Shown here piece after piece: positions 16,779 to 24,821 of a stretch of 64,000 bases of DNA. The notes below the pieces were generated by a model. That model made no database searches, was not told the DNA's origin, and saw nothing but the letters and a program-made list of their open reading frames with translations. The translations under genes were made by a program, and so were the position numbers. Origin of the DNA: Spartobacteria bacterium UBA695 (GTDB taxonomy: Bacteria > Verrucomicrobiota > Verrucomicrobiia > Chthoniobacterales > Chthoniobacteraceae); NCBI GenBank assembly GCA_002298145.1, contig DBMP01000027.1, forward strand, positions 23,155 through 87,154. The letters are read 5' to 3'. Numbering within the stretch: position 1 is the stretch's first letter; every line of letters starts with the position of its first letter.

Positions 16779-18293
16779 CTACCGCGTGGCCCCTTTGGGG
16801 CGCGCGAGTAGCGGGTCTGGCGGCGGCAGGCAGGTAGCGGTGACGCGGTCGAATTCGGCCAGGGCGGCGTTGTAGGTGCCGCGGGCTTGCAGCTCGGTGG
16901 TTCGGGCGATGGCGAGCTGGACGGTGGAGTTGAGGACGTCGAGCTGGGTGCCGGCGCCGACGCCAAGGCGCTCGCGGGCTTCACGCAGGGCTTCGGCGGC
17001 TTGCCGGATGGTTTCCCGGCCGCCGCGGATGGTTTCCTGGGCGTTGAGGAGGTTGGACCACGCTTGCTGGACCTGGAGCTCGACCTGCTGCATGGTGTCT
17101 TCGTAGTTGACCCGGGCTTGTTCGAGCCGGGCTTTGGCTTGTTTGACGCGCCCGTAGGTCTGGAGGCCGTCGAAGATGGCCCAGCTCCCCTGGACGTTGA
17201 AGAACCAGCCGTTGACGGTTTCGCCCAGGTCGCGCGAGAGGCGGTCGTTGCGCAGGGTGTAGCCGACGTTGGCGCTGACGGTGGGCTTGTACCCGGCGCG
17301 CTGGACGGCGATGTCCTGGACTTCGATGCAGATGGAGAGCCGCTGGGCCTGGAGCAAGGGGTTGCGCTCCCGGGCGGTCCAGAGGCCTTCGGCAAGGTTG
17401 ATCCGGGGACAGGGGGTGTTGAGCTGGCCGATGAGGAGGAAGGGCTCCTGGTTGGCGGCGATGCAGCGGGTTTCGTAGCCGAGGGTTTTGGCGAGCTGGA
17501 GGCCGGAGATGTGGTAGGCGTTACGGGCCTGGATCAGGTTGGGCCGGGCGTTGGCCAGGGAGACCTCGGCCTGGAGGACGTTGAACTGCGGTACGGAGCC
17601 GACGCGGTAGCGGGCTTGCTGTTCGTTCCATTCCCGGGTGAGGAGGGCGACTTGCTCTTCCTGGACGCCGATGAGCTCCCGGTTGACCATGGCGTTGTAG
17701 AACTGGGTCCGGACGTCGGCGATGACGGTTTGCACGGCGTCTTCCAGGCGCAGGCAATCGGCGTCGCGGGTGAGCTTGGCCATTTTGACGCTTGCGACGA
17801 CCTGGCCCCCCGCGTAGATGAGCTGGCTGGCCTGGATGTTGACTTGCCACGATTTGTCCTGGATGAACTGCGAGGGGGTGGGGGCGACGGTGGGCGAGGG
17901 AACTGGGGTGGGCGTGGGGGTGACGCCGGGGCTGGGGGTCGGCGTGGGCATGGGGCGCGGGGTCGGCGTGGGGGTGTTGGCGATGAGCGAGGTGCCGGAG
18001 TTGGCGGCCATGGAGCCGTTGCCTTCAATAAGGCGCCGATCTTGCTGCTGGTAGACGCCGGTTAGTACGATCTGCGGCAGCATCTGGGCGCGCACTTCGA
18101 TGATCTGCCCCCGGGCGCGCTCGATCTCGGCCTTGGCGGTGAGGATTTTCGGGTTCTGCTTCAGCGCGATCTGGATGGCCTCCTCCAGGGTGAGCGGCAG
18201 GGTGCCGACGCCCAGGAAGGGCTGGGCTTCGCGGGCACCGAGGAGGCTGCCTGCCGCTGCCAGGAGCAGGAGGAGGATGTGGGAGCGTTTCAT
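16779..18293 (-). CDS. TolC-family outer-membrane efflux protein
   Basis: The 504-residue protein has a signal peptide (SHILLLLLAAAGSLLGA) and then two OEP repeats rich in long helices. The first repeat begins LPLTLEEAIQIALKQNPKIL and contains FNVLQAEVSLANARPNLI. The second contains NPLLQAQRLSICIEVQDIAV and ERLGVGAGTQLDVLNSTVQL. Such trimers form the outer-membrane and periplasmic channel of tripartite exporters. No inner-membrane pump or adaptor is adjacent. Odd: residues about 107-141 are a Thr/Pro-rich tract (TPTPTPRPMPTPTPSPG and similar), inserted between the first helices and the first outer-membrane strand region. The start at 18293 places the signal peptide at the N-terminus. Confidence 0.88.
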   Translation of the reverse strand: MKRSHILLLLLAAAGSLLGAREAQPFLGVGTLPLTLEEAIQIALKQNPKILTAKAEIERARGQIIEVRAQMLPQIVLTGVYQQQDRRLIEGNGSMAANSGTSLIANTPTPTPRPMPTPTPSPGVTPTPTPVPSPTVAPTPSQFIQDKSWQVNIQASQLIYAGGQVVASVKMAKLTRDADCLRLEDAVQTVIADVRTQFYNAMVNRELIGVQEEQVALLTREWNEQQARYRVGSVPQFNVLQAEVSLANARPNLIQARNAYHISGLQLAKTLGYETRCIAANQEPFLLIGQLNTPCPRINLAEGLWTARERNPLLQAQRLSICIEVQDIAVQRAGYKPTVSANVGYTLRNDRLSRDLGETVNGWFFNVQGSWAIFDGLQTYGRVKQAKARLEQARVNYEDTMQQVELQVQQAWSNLLNAQETIRGGRETIRQAAEALREARERLGVGAGTQLDVLNSTVQLAIARTTELQARGTYNAALAEFDRVTATCLPPPDPLLARPKGATR

Positions 18294-18472
18294 CGGGGAC
18301 GTTCCACCTGAATCGCACGCGCGGTTGCCCCGGGTTGGCGGCAACATCGTCCGGGTTTGCCGCAAGGGTGCCAATACTCTGTTGGAAATGAGCAAAATAG
18401 GACGAGCGCTTTGCATGCACTCCTGACAATCTCTACGCTGGCGGCGAGAACGTCGCTGCCGCCTGTCATCCT

Positions 18473-20956
18473 ATGAAATCATCCTGTCGAAGTTTCTTCC
18501 TCCCGGCGCTATTTTCGTTAGCCGGGTTCCTGCCATCTGTAGCCCGTGCCGGTGATGCCGACCTCGCGCTGCCTTCCGCCGTCGAACGCGCCAAAATTAC
18601 GTTCGATTTTCTCGGAGCGCAGCTCTCCGGTTCTGCCATTCTCAGCATCGGGCTCGTCATTGCCGTTCTCGGAGTCCTTTTCGGCCTCTATGAATGCTTG
18701 AACCTGAAAAAACTCCCTGCTCACAAGAGCATGCTGGACATTTCCTCCCTCATTTACAGCACGTGCAAAACGTATCTTTTGCAGCAGGCCAAGCTGCTCC
18801 TGGGGCTGGAACTCATTATCGGCAGCACGATGATTTACTACTTCGGCTGGCTCCAGCACCGGACGCCGCCCACGGTGGCTCTGATTATTGGCTGGTCGCT
18901 CCTCGGTATCGCGGGTTCGCTCGCGGTGGCTTGGTTCGGCATGTTCATCAATAACATTGCCAACAGCCGCATGGCTTTCGCCGCTCTCAAGGGCAAGGCG
19001 CTGGCGGTTTCCGAGATCCCGACTCAGTCGGGCATGAGCATCGGCGTGCTGCTGGTGAGCATTGAGCTTTTCATGATGCTGGCGGTGTTGCAGTTCGTGG
19101 AACCGGCGCTGGCTGGCTCCTGCTTTATCGGCTTCGCCATTGGTGAATCCCTCGGCGCTTCGGTGCTCCGGATTTGCGGCGGTATCTTTACGAAGATCGC
19201 CGACATTGGCTCGGACTTGATGAAGATTGTCTTCGGCATCAAGGAAGACGATGCCCGTAACCCTGGCGTGATCGCCGACTGCGCTGGCGACAACGCGGGC
19301 GACTCCGTTGGGCCAACCGCTGACGGTTTCGAAACCTACGGCGTGACCGGCGTGGCGCTGGTGACGTTTATCCTCCTGGCCGTTCAGGCGGAATTCCGCT
19401 GGACGTTCATCGTCTGGATCTTCGCGATGCGCATCGTGATGGTTCCCCTCTCGGTGATTGCCTGGAAGATCAATTCCTTTATTACGCGCGGCGTTTTCGC
19501 CAAGCAGAAGCCGTTTAATTTCGAGCATCCGCTGACCCTTCTGGTGTGGATCACCTCGATTCTGTGCATCGGCGTTACCTTTATCGTCAGCTACTTCATG
19601 CTGGCCAAGGATTACCCCACCATCTGGTGGCGGCTTTCCACGATCATTAGCTGCGGCACCATCGCGGCGGCGATCATCCCGGAACTGACCCGGATGTTCA
19701 CCAGCACCGGCAGCGCCCACTGCCAGGAAGTCGTTAACGCGAGCAGCGAGGGCGGCGCGGGTCTGACGATCCTCTCCGGCTTGGTCGCGGGGAACTTCTC
19801 CTGCTTCTGGAAGGGCCTGACGATCACCATCCTGATGGCCGTTGCGCTCATCGTGAGCACCGGTACGGATGCCTTCCTGGCCTACATGACCTACCCGGCC
19901 GTGTTTTCCTTCGGTCTCGTGGCCTTCGGCATGCTGGGCATGGGCCCGGTGACGATCGCCGTGGATAGCTACGGACCGGTTGCCGACAACGCCCAGAGCG
20001 TTTTTGAGCTCTCGACGATCGAGCAGCTCCCTGGCATCGAGGACGAAGTGAACCGCGATTTCGGGTTCCGCCCGGACTTTGAAAACGGCAAAACGCTGTT
20101 GGAAGAAAACGACGGCTGCGGCAATACCTTCAAGGCCACGGCCAAGCCGATGCTCATCGGTACTGCCGTTGTGGGGGCCACGACGATGATCTTCTCGCTC
20201 ATCCTGATGCTCCAGAGCCACTTCGGGTGGAAAGATCTCTCTTCGCTGAGCATCACTGAAGGCCGCATCATCCTGGGCCTCCTCATGGGCGGCGCGGTGG
20301 TTTTCTGGTTCGCCGGGGCTTCCCAGCAGGCCGTGACCACGGGCGCTTACCGCGCGGTGGACTACATTAAGAAGCACATGCACCTCGACGGAGCCACCAA
20401 GGCCTCGACCAAGGATAGCAATGAAGTGGTGAAAATCTGCACGCAGTACGCGCAGCAGGGGATGTTCAATATCTTCATCGTGATCTTCTCGCTGGCGCTT
20501 TCCTTCGCCTGCATTGATCCGGTGTTCTTTGTCGGCTACCTGATCTCGCTGGCGGTGTTTGGCCTCTTCATGGCTATCTACATGGCCAATGCGGGCGGCT
20601 GCTGGGATAACGCCAAGAAGATTGTGGAAGTGGAGCTCCGTGCGAAGGGGACGCCGCTGCATGACGCCACCGTGATCGGTGACATCGTGGGCGATCCTTT
20701 CAAGGACACCTCTTCGGTGGCGCTGAACCCGATCATCAAGTTCACGACGCTCTTTGGCATCCTGGCCGTGGAGATCGCGATCCAGATCACTTCGAACTCG
20801 GTTCGCTACAGCCTCGCGGGGGTCTTCCTCGCCATCGGCCTGTTCTTCGTGTGGCGTTCCTTCTACGGGATGCGCATTTCGGCGCTGAGCCCGGCTGAGC
20901 ACATTCTCCAGAATGGCAAAAGCCAGGCGGTGAAGGAAAAGCCTGCCACGGTGTAA
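18473..20956 (+). CDS. hppA: Membrane-bound ion-translocating pyrophosphatase, divergent subfamily
   Basis: It couples hydrolysis of pyrophosphate to H+ or Na+ transport across the membrane. At 827 residues it is longer than most M-PPases; the extra length is partly an N-terminal signal-like segment ending SVARA. Core motifs are the acidic substrate site GIKEDDARNPGVIADCAGDN followed by GDSVGPTADGFETYGVTG, and a C-terminal HDATVIGDIVGDPFKDTSS. The middle motif differs from the classical form GDNVGDCAGMAADLFE. The potassium-determining position in GNTFKATAKP holds Lys, which in the family goes with potassium independence; the usual accompanying Thr is Ala here. The ion transported cannot be decided by eye. 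Confidence 0.93.
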   Translation: MKSSCRSFFLPALFSLAGFLPSVARAGDADLALPSAVERAKITFDFLGAQLSGSAILSIGLVIAVLGVLFGLYECLNLKKLPAHKSMLDISSLIYSTCKTYLLQQAKLLLGLELIIGSTMIYYFGWLQHRTPPTVALIIGWSLLGIAGSLAVAWFGMFINNIANSRMAFAALKGKALAVSEIPTQSGMSIGVLLVSIELFMMLAVLQFVEPALAGSCFIGFAIGESLGASVLRICGGIFTKIADIGSDLMKIVFGIKEDDARNPGVIADCAGDNAGDSVGPTADGFETYGVTGVALVTFILLAVQAEFRWTFIVWIFAMRIVMVPLSVIAWKINSFITRGVFAKQKPFNFEHPLTLLVWITSILCIGVTFIVSYFMLAKDYPTIWWRLSTIISCGTIAAAIIPELTRMFTSTGSAHCQEVVNASSEGGAGLTILSGLVAGNFSCFWKGLTITILMAVALIVSTGTDAFLAYMTYPAVFSFGLVAFGMLGMGPVTIAVDSYGPVADNAQSVFELSTIEQLPGIEDEVNRDFGFRPDFENGKTLLEENDGCGNTFKATAKPMLIGTAVVGATTMIFSLILMLQSHFGWKDLSSLSITEGRIILGLLMGGAVVFWFAGASQQAVTTGAYRAVDYIKKHMHLDGATKASTKDSNEVVKICTQYAQQGMFNIFIVIFSLALSFACIDPVFFVGYLISLAVFGLFMAIYMANAGGCWDNAKKIVEVELRAKGTPLHDATVIGDIVGDPFKDTSSVALNPIIKFTTLFGILAVEIAIQITSNSVRYSLAGVFLAIGLFFVWRSFYGMRISALSPAEHILQNGKSQAVKEKPATV

Positions 20957-20985
20957 TCGACCGCCTCGCTTAACCTAAAAAACGT

Positions 20986-21018
20986 GGAGCGCGCCTCAAC
21001 CGGGGCGCGCTCTTTTTG
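20986..21018 (+). terminator. Terminator of hppA (copy 1 of an exact duplicate)
   Basis: Stem GAGCGCGCC/GGGGCGCGCTC followed by TTTTT, 30 bases after the hppA stop. Its 31-base core (20988-21018) recurs without change at 21497-21527. Confidence 0.85.
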
Positions 21019-21038
21019 CCTTTACATCGGTTTCATAA

Positions 21039-21260
21039 AGCGCTTTTTTGGCGCTAGCTGGTGAGAGCCAGCCGGGACTTAGTAACCCCGTAATACACGG
21101 CTGGCAATAGCCGAAAATCTATTGCCGTTTCCGGGCTATATTCATATGGCCGGGAGGCGACGGCATATGTCCAGGCCACCGGCTAAAAGCCGTCGCGGCT
21201 GTTGTATTACGGCTTACTAACTCCCGGCCTCCTTTCGGAATAACCCGGAGGGGGGCTCGA
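21039..21260 (+). ncRNA. Strongly folded element, candidate structured RNA or leader
   Basis: Arms 21071-21101 and 21198-21228 pair over about 28 bp with a mismatch, a small internal loop and one bulge. The enclosed 96 bases hold three hairpins: GGCAATAG/CTATTGCC (21103-21126), a CCGG/CCGG-based hairpin with TATA/TAT stem (21131-21153), and GCGACGGC/GCCGTCGC (21157-21196). Two further small hairpins precede it (AGCGC/GCGCT at 21039-21055; GCTGG/CCAGC at 21057-21072, sharing two bases with the long arm). The result is a four-way-junction shape, 30-60 bases upstream of a small plus-strand gene. I do not recognise it as any known riboswitch or ribozyme. It may instead be a non-coding insertion element acting as DNA. 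Confidence 0.5.
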
Positions 21261-21287
21261 GTTAAAACTTAAAACAGCCCAAGGACG

Positions 21288-21494
21288 ATGATGACGCCGT
21301 GTATTTCCGCTCGCTGGTATTACGAGGATGCCAATAAGAATTTGCAAGGCCCCGTAAGCATTGTAGCTCTCGATGTCTTTTTTATGGAGGGCTTCATTTC
21401 CCTCAGTACGCGGATTATCCGCGAAAACGGAACGGATTTTCGTCCTTACAGTTCCATTTTTACCGCTTCCAGCCCGAGGACTCTGTTTTTTTGA
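21288..21494 (+). CDS. Single-domain GYF_2 protein
   Basis: A 68-residue frame preceded by AAGGA reads WYYEDANKNLQGPVSI, then a middle helix region ALDVFFMEGFIS and RENGTDFRPYSSIF. This is the whole GYF_2 fold (W-Y-Y ... GPVS ... G-x-I-S-x-x-T ... W-R-x-G-x-x-x-W-x-P). The domain usually sits at the N-terminus of membrane proteins and is thought to bind Pro-rich peptides. Here the second conserved Trp is replaced (DF) and nothing follows the domain. The stop is immediately followed by a terminator, so the gene is complete but tiny. It may be a truncated relic or a free adaptor domain. ATG at 21288 or 21291 are both possible. Confidence 0.6.
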   Translation: MMTPCISARWYYEDANKNLQGPVSIVALDVFFMEGFISLSTRIIRENGTDFRPYSSIFTASSPRTLFF

Positions 21495-21496
21495 AA

Positions 21497-21527
21497 AGCG
21501 CGCCTCAACCGGGGCGCGCTCTTTTTG
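21497..21527. terminator. Terminator, exact copy 2, between convergent genes
   Basis: All 31 bases match 20988-21018 (stem AGCGCGCC/GGGGCGCGCT, then CTTTTTG). It ends the GYF_2 transcript and, read on the minus strand, also follows the stop of the next gene at 21543, with TTTTC after the stem. Confidence 0.8.
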
Positions 21528-21542
21528 GGTCCGGTTTGCGGT

Positions 21543-22037
21543 TTATTTCTTATCCGAGACGTCCTCGCCGGTGGCGGAGGGGCCGACGGCGAGCCGGGCC
21601 TGGGCCAGGGCTTCGCGCGGGTTGTCGGTGGGCTTGAAGTCGCCGCGCAGGAGGCGCAGGGCGTCGCGCTCTTCCTCGATTTCGGCCTGGGTCCGGAAGC
21701 CGAGCCGCCGCAAGATCGGGACGGGCGGGGCCCAACCGGTGAGGGCGAAGACTAGCAGAAAGCCTCCGACTAGGGCCGACCAGGCGTAAATGCGCCGGTC
21801 GACGAAGCGGCCCAGGACGAGCCCGAGCAGGATCTGGATGGAAGCGCCTGCCTGAAGGGCCCGCTCGACGTCCCATTCGTGGTCGAGTTCCTCCAGGCGG
21901 CGGGCCAGGGTTTCCTGGTCCGTTCCGCAGAATTGTTCTACGTTCTTTTGGGTTTGATTGAAGATTTGTTCGTTGACCTTCCGGCATGTCCTTTCCGAGA
22001 CCCGGCTGGTCGTTTTTGGCAATGTAAAATGCACCAT
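21543..22037 (-). CDS. DUF2892-like small membrane protein
   Basis: The 164-residue protein has a soluble N-terminal part with DQETLARRLEELDHEWDVER, then two hydrophobic helices (ALQAGASIQILLGLVLGRF and WSALVGGFLLVFALTGWAPP). PVPILRRLGFRTQAEIEEER and a charged C-terminus follow. The helix pair followed by G-W-x-P-P-x-P-x-x-R is the DUF2892/YgaP-type membrane anchor often seen with rhodanese-like proteins; no rhodanese domain is fused here. The function is unknown. The ATG at 22037 lies seven bases after AGGAGGT; a GTG nine bases upstream overlaps the ribosome site and was rejected. Confidence 0.7.
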   Translation of the reverse strand: MVHFTLPKTTSRVSERTCRKVNEQIFNQTQKNVEQFCGTDQETLARRLEELDHEWDVERALQAGASIQILLGLVLGRFVDRRIYAWSALVGGFLLVFALTGWAPPVPILRRLGFRTQAEIEEERDALRLLRGDFKPTDNPREALAQARLAVGPSATGEDVSDKK

Positions 22038-22093
22038 GGTGTCCACCTCCTATAGAGAAGGTATCGGACGCTGGAGGCGGGAAAAGCTTCCGC

Positions 22094-23317
22094 CTACGCC
22101 AACAGGGTCTCGCGCGAGACGCCGTGGAGGGCGAAGACGCGGAGGATGGTTTCTTCGATCAGGTTGTTCGGGCAGGAGGCTCCGGCAGTGATGCCGATGG
22201 TGACGGGGCCGGTGGGGAGCCAGTGCTTGGTGACGATTTCCCGCCGGGTCTGGAGGTCGTAGTGGTAGATGTGCTCGCGCGAGCCTAGCCGCGCGGCGTT
22301 GCCGATGAAGAAGGTGGGCAGGACTTCCTGGCCCAGTTCGGCCAGGTGGGAGGTGTTGGAGGAGTTGTAGCCGCCGACGACTAGCAGGAGGTCCATGCGC
22401 TCGGTGAGCATTTGCGTGAGCGCGTCCTGGCGTTCCTGGGTGGCGCCGCAGATGGTGTCGAAGAAGCGGAAGTTCTCCCGGGCCAGTTCGACGCCGTCGC
22501 GGTCGGTGATGGCGGCTTTGATGCGGTTCTGTACTTCCTCGGTCTCGCCCCGGAGCATGGTGGTCTGGTTGGCTACGCCGACGCGGCGCAGGTGGAGGTC
22601 GGGGTCGAATCCGGGGGAGGTGGCGCCTTTGAAGCGGGCCAGGAAGGCGGCTTTGTCGCCTCCGTGGCGGATGTAGTCGCAGACGAAATCGGTTTCGTCC
22701 AGGGTCAGGACGACGAGGTAGTGGCCTTTGCCGCCGGAGACGGCCCGGCTGGCGGTGGCTTTGGTCTCTTCGTGCTGGGCTTTGCCGTGGATGATGGAGG
22801 TGATGTCGCCCGCGGCGTTGTGCCGGACGCGCTTCCAGACGCTCATGACGTCGCCGCAGGTGGTGTCGACGATCTGGCAGCCGCGCTCTTTGATGCGGGC
22901 CAGGGTGTCGACGTCGGTGCCAAAGGCGGGGACGATGACGACGTCGTCGGCTTCGAGGCGGCTAATGTCGGGCGGGCCGTGGTGGCCGACCATGTTGCAG
23001 ATGCCCAGGGCCTGGATTTGCTCGTTGACCTCGGGGTTGTGGATGATTTCGCCCAGGATGAAGAGGCGGCGGTCTTTGAAAACTTTGGCGGCGGCGTAGG
23101 CGAGGTCGATGGCGCGCTCGACGCCGTAACAGAAGCCAAATTGCTTGGCGAGTTTGACGGTGAGCCCCCCGGCGGTAATTGAGCCGCCATTGGCCCGGAG
23201 GTGTTCGACGACTTCGCTGCGGTAGTGGGACTCTACGAGTGCCTGCACTTGGGTCATCACTTCCGGAGTTCGCAGATTGACCCTTCGAGGCGGGTTGGCA
23301 GGTGATGGCGTGGGCAT
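22094..23317 (-). CDS. ispH: 4-hydroxy-3-methylbut-2-enyl diphosphate reductase
   Basis: This is the last enzyme of the MEP pathway; it reduces HMBPP to IPP and DMAPP with a 4Fe-4S cluster. The 407-residue protein is the long cyanobacterial/plant-like form. A leader with VRSEVVEHLR-like sequence precedes the first cluster Cys in KLAKQFGFCYGVERAIDLAY. Then come GEIIHNPEVNEQIQALG, the second Cys in VDTTCGDVMSVWKRV, GKAQHEETKATAS, the third Cys in FDTICGATQERQDAL and the terminal NSSNTSHLAEL with ITAGASCPNNLIEETI. The three cluster cysteines and the HEET block are present. It provides isoprenoid precursors that the squalene/phytoene synthase-like gene at 43 kb could use. Confidence 0.95.
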   Translation of the reverse strand: MPTPSPANPPRRVNLRTPEVMTQVQALVESHYRSEVVEHLRANGGSITAGGLTVKLAKQFGFCYGVERAIDLAYAAAKVFKDRRLFILGEIIHNPEVNEQIQALGICNMVGHHGPPDISRLEADDVVIVPAFGTDVDTLARIKERGCQIVDTTCGDVMSVWKRVRHNAAGDITSIIHGKAQHEETKATASRAVSGGKGHYLVVLTLDETDFVCDYIRHGGDKAAFLARFKGATSPGFDPDLHLRRVGVANQTTMLRGETEEVQNRIKAAITDRDGVELARENFRFFDTICGATQERQDALTQMLTERMDLLLVVGGYNSSNTSHLAELGQEVLPTFFIGNAARLGSREHIYHYDLQTRREIVTKHWLPTGPVTIGITAGASCPNNLIEETILRVFALHGVSRETLLA

Positions 23318-23341
23318 CGTCGGTAGTTGATTTGGGGGGGG

Positions 23342-23422
23342 TGCTCACGAGAGGAGTCGAACCTCCACGGGTTGCCCCATACGGTCCTGAGCCGTACGCG
23401 TCTGCCATTCCGCCACGTGAGC
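23342..23422 (-). tRNA. tRNA-Leu, anticodon CAG
   Basis: The minus strand folds into a full class II tRNA: acceptor GCTCACG/CGTGAGC with discriminator A, D-arm with TGGCGGAATGGCAGACGC, anticodon stem ACGG/CCGT around CTCAGGA, a variable arm GGGGCAACCC and T-loop GGTTCGACTCC. The anticodon CAG reads CTG leucine codons. The CCA end is not encoded (ACCC follows). It lies just upstream of ispH on the same strand, 24 bases from its start, so the two may share a transcript. Confidence 0.97.
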
Positions 23423-23604
23423 ATTATCCCCAAGCTTACCCCTGGAAAGGGTAAGGGTGGGTGACAATGCCCGGTTTTATTTCCAATTGCAACGGAAAAA
23501 CGTGGGAGGAATGAATCAGGGACTTGAGAAACTTGAGAAATAAAGACGGATTCCCATATTCCACAGATGGGGCTCCACGCGGCATGAAAAGGGGGGATTT
23601 TATT

Positions 23605-23673
23605 CTCACGCAAAGGCGCAAAGGCGCAAAAAAGACAAAGGCATGAGTTTCCCCCTTTGCGCCTTTGCGTGAG
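23605..23673. repeat. Perfect 20-bp inverted repeat of GCGCAAAGG units
   Basis: Arms CTCACGCAAAGGCGCAAAGG (23605-23624) and its exact complement (23654-23673) surround a 29-base spacer. Together with the terminator just downstream this fills the gap 23423-23770, in which no gene is supported. The same unit appears at 16632-16729 and 34374-34405. Confidence 0.8.
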
Positions 23674-23710
23674 CCTTCTGCCTTTTTTATAGGGCACCGG
23701 GGGAAAATAA

Positions 23711-23749
23711 AAAAAACCACGGGGAAGAGTTTTCCCCCGTGGTTTTTTT
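23711..23749. terminator. Bidirectional terminator
   Basis: Stem CCACGGGGAA/TTTCCCCCGTGG is flanked by A7 on the left and T7 on the right, so it can end transcripts from both sides. It directly follows the L,D-transpeptidase gene on the minus strand. Confidence 0.85.
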
Positions 23750-23770
23750 AAAGATGGGCGGCGGGCTCGG

Positions 23771-24379
23771 TTAGGGCAGGACTTTGACGGGGGTGCCGAC
23801 GCTGACGTTGCGGAAGAAGGACTCGGCCATGAAGCTCGGCATGCGGATGCAGCCGTGCGAGGCGGGCATTCCGGGCAGGAAGCCTTCGTGCATGCCGATG
23901 GCGGGCATGATTTCCATGAAGAAGGGCATCTTGGCTCCGTCGTATTTCGCTCCGGGCGGTTTCGGGTCTTTCAGGGTGTCGATGTCTTTTTTGATCGGCG
24001 CACCGGTGACGGCGTCGATGTAGTCGCCGTAGCGCGAGGAGGCGTGGTCTTTGTCTTTGCGAATGATTTTGTAGCTGCCGGTGGGGGTGTTGTGGCCCTC
24101 GCGACCGGTGGAGAGGCTGGAGACGCCGACGAGTTGCGGCCCTTTGTAGAAGTAGGCGCGCTGTTCGCTCAGGCGGATGATGATGGAGGGGGGGCCGCTG
24201 ATGCTGTCGCCGTCCCAGTAGGAGATGTTGTCGAAGTCGGGCCGGCCGCGGTCGGCCTGGGAGGGGATGGCTCCGTTGCTGGTGAGGTACTGTGTGCCGC
24301 GGTCAAGGCGCGGGTCGGTGCTACATCCCGTGAGGAGCCCGGCACCGGCCATGAGAAGAACGAAAAGAGAACGTCGCAT
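23771..24379 (-). CDS. L,D-transpeptidase (YkuD) lipoprotein
   Basis: A lipoprotein signal (LLMAGAGLLTGCS) anchors this 202-residue protein to the membrane. The YkuD domain begins PSIIIRLSEQRAYFYKG, shows VSSLSTGREGHNTPTGSYKI and ends with the catalytic motif ASHGCIRM (His and Cys present). These enzymes make 3-3 cross-links in peptidoglycan or attach proteins to it. It is transcribed toward the bidirectional terminator. A single domain without a LysM module fits the short ErfK type. Its partner substrate is not indicated by neighbours. Confidence 0.92.
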   Translation of the reverse strand: MRRSLFVLLMAGAGLLTGCSTDPRLDRGTQYLTSNGAIPSQADRGRPDFDNISYWDGDSISGPPSIIIRLSEQRAYFYKGPQLVGVSSLSTGREGHNTPTGSYKIIRKDKDHASSRYGDYIDAVTGAPIKKDIDTLKDPKPPGAKYDGAKMPFFMEIMPAIGMHEGFLPGMPASHGCIRMPSFMAESFFRNVSVGTPVKVLP

Positions 24380-24538
24380 AGAGAATGTAAGGGAAAATCG
24401 GACTTTTGACTTAAGCGCGGTTGGCCAAAGCCGTCAAGAACGCTCGCGCACGATTCCTTTGGGTTTTGCTTGCTTAAGGTGGGTTGGGGTTGAAGAAACG
24501 TGCGGTTTTTGGTAAAAGGTGTGGTTCTACAAAGACCT

Positions 24539-24784
24539 ATGCCGACTTACGATTATCAGTGCGAAAAGTGCGGAAAGAAATTCGAATACTTCCAATCCAT
24601 GAAAGATGAACCGCTGGCGATTTGCCCGGAAAAGGCTTGCCAGCAAAAAACTTGGGGGAAAGGTAAGGTGAAACGCTTGATCGGAAGCGGGGCCGGGATT
24701 ATTTTCCACGGCACCGGCTTTTATTGCACCGATTTTAAGAACGGCACGAGTGCCGCGCCGAAGTCGCCTGCAAAAAGCTCCTAG
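24539..24784 (+). CDS. FmdB-family zinc-ribbon regulatory protein
   Basis: The 81-residue protein opens with the family hallmark MPTYDYQCEKCGKKFE and a second cysteine pair in ICPEKACQ, forming a zinc ribbon. VKRLIGSGAGIIFHGTGFYCTDFK follows, again typical. FmdB proteins are putative transcription or metabolic regulators with no settled role. The ATG at 24539 was preferred because conservation starts there. It lies 37 bases upstream of another zinc-ribbon gene and may be cotranscribed. Confidence 0.9.
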   Translation: MPTYDYQCEKCGKKFEYFQSMKDEPLAICPEKACQQKTWGKGKVKRLIGSGAGIIFHGTGFYCTDFKNGTSAAPKSPAKSS

Positions 24785-24821
24785 CTTCCCCTTTTAAAAA
24801 AAGTAGGTTCCCCACTCATTT

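Noticed and set aside
18518..20902. Open frame of 794 codons on the minus strand
   Set aside because: It is the complement of hppA, whose motifs are certain; its composition is His/Arg/Glu rich with no fold pattern, as expected for an antisense frame in GC-rich DNA.
23342..23422. tRNA-Leu as attachment site of the phage-like module
   Set aside because: No second copy of the tRNA 3' end was seen near 30.5 or 34.4 kb, and unrelated genes lie between.
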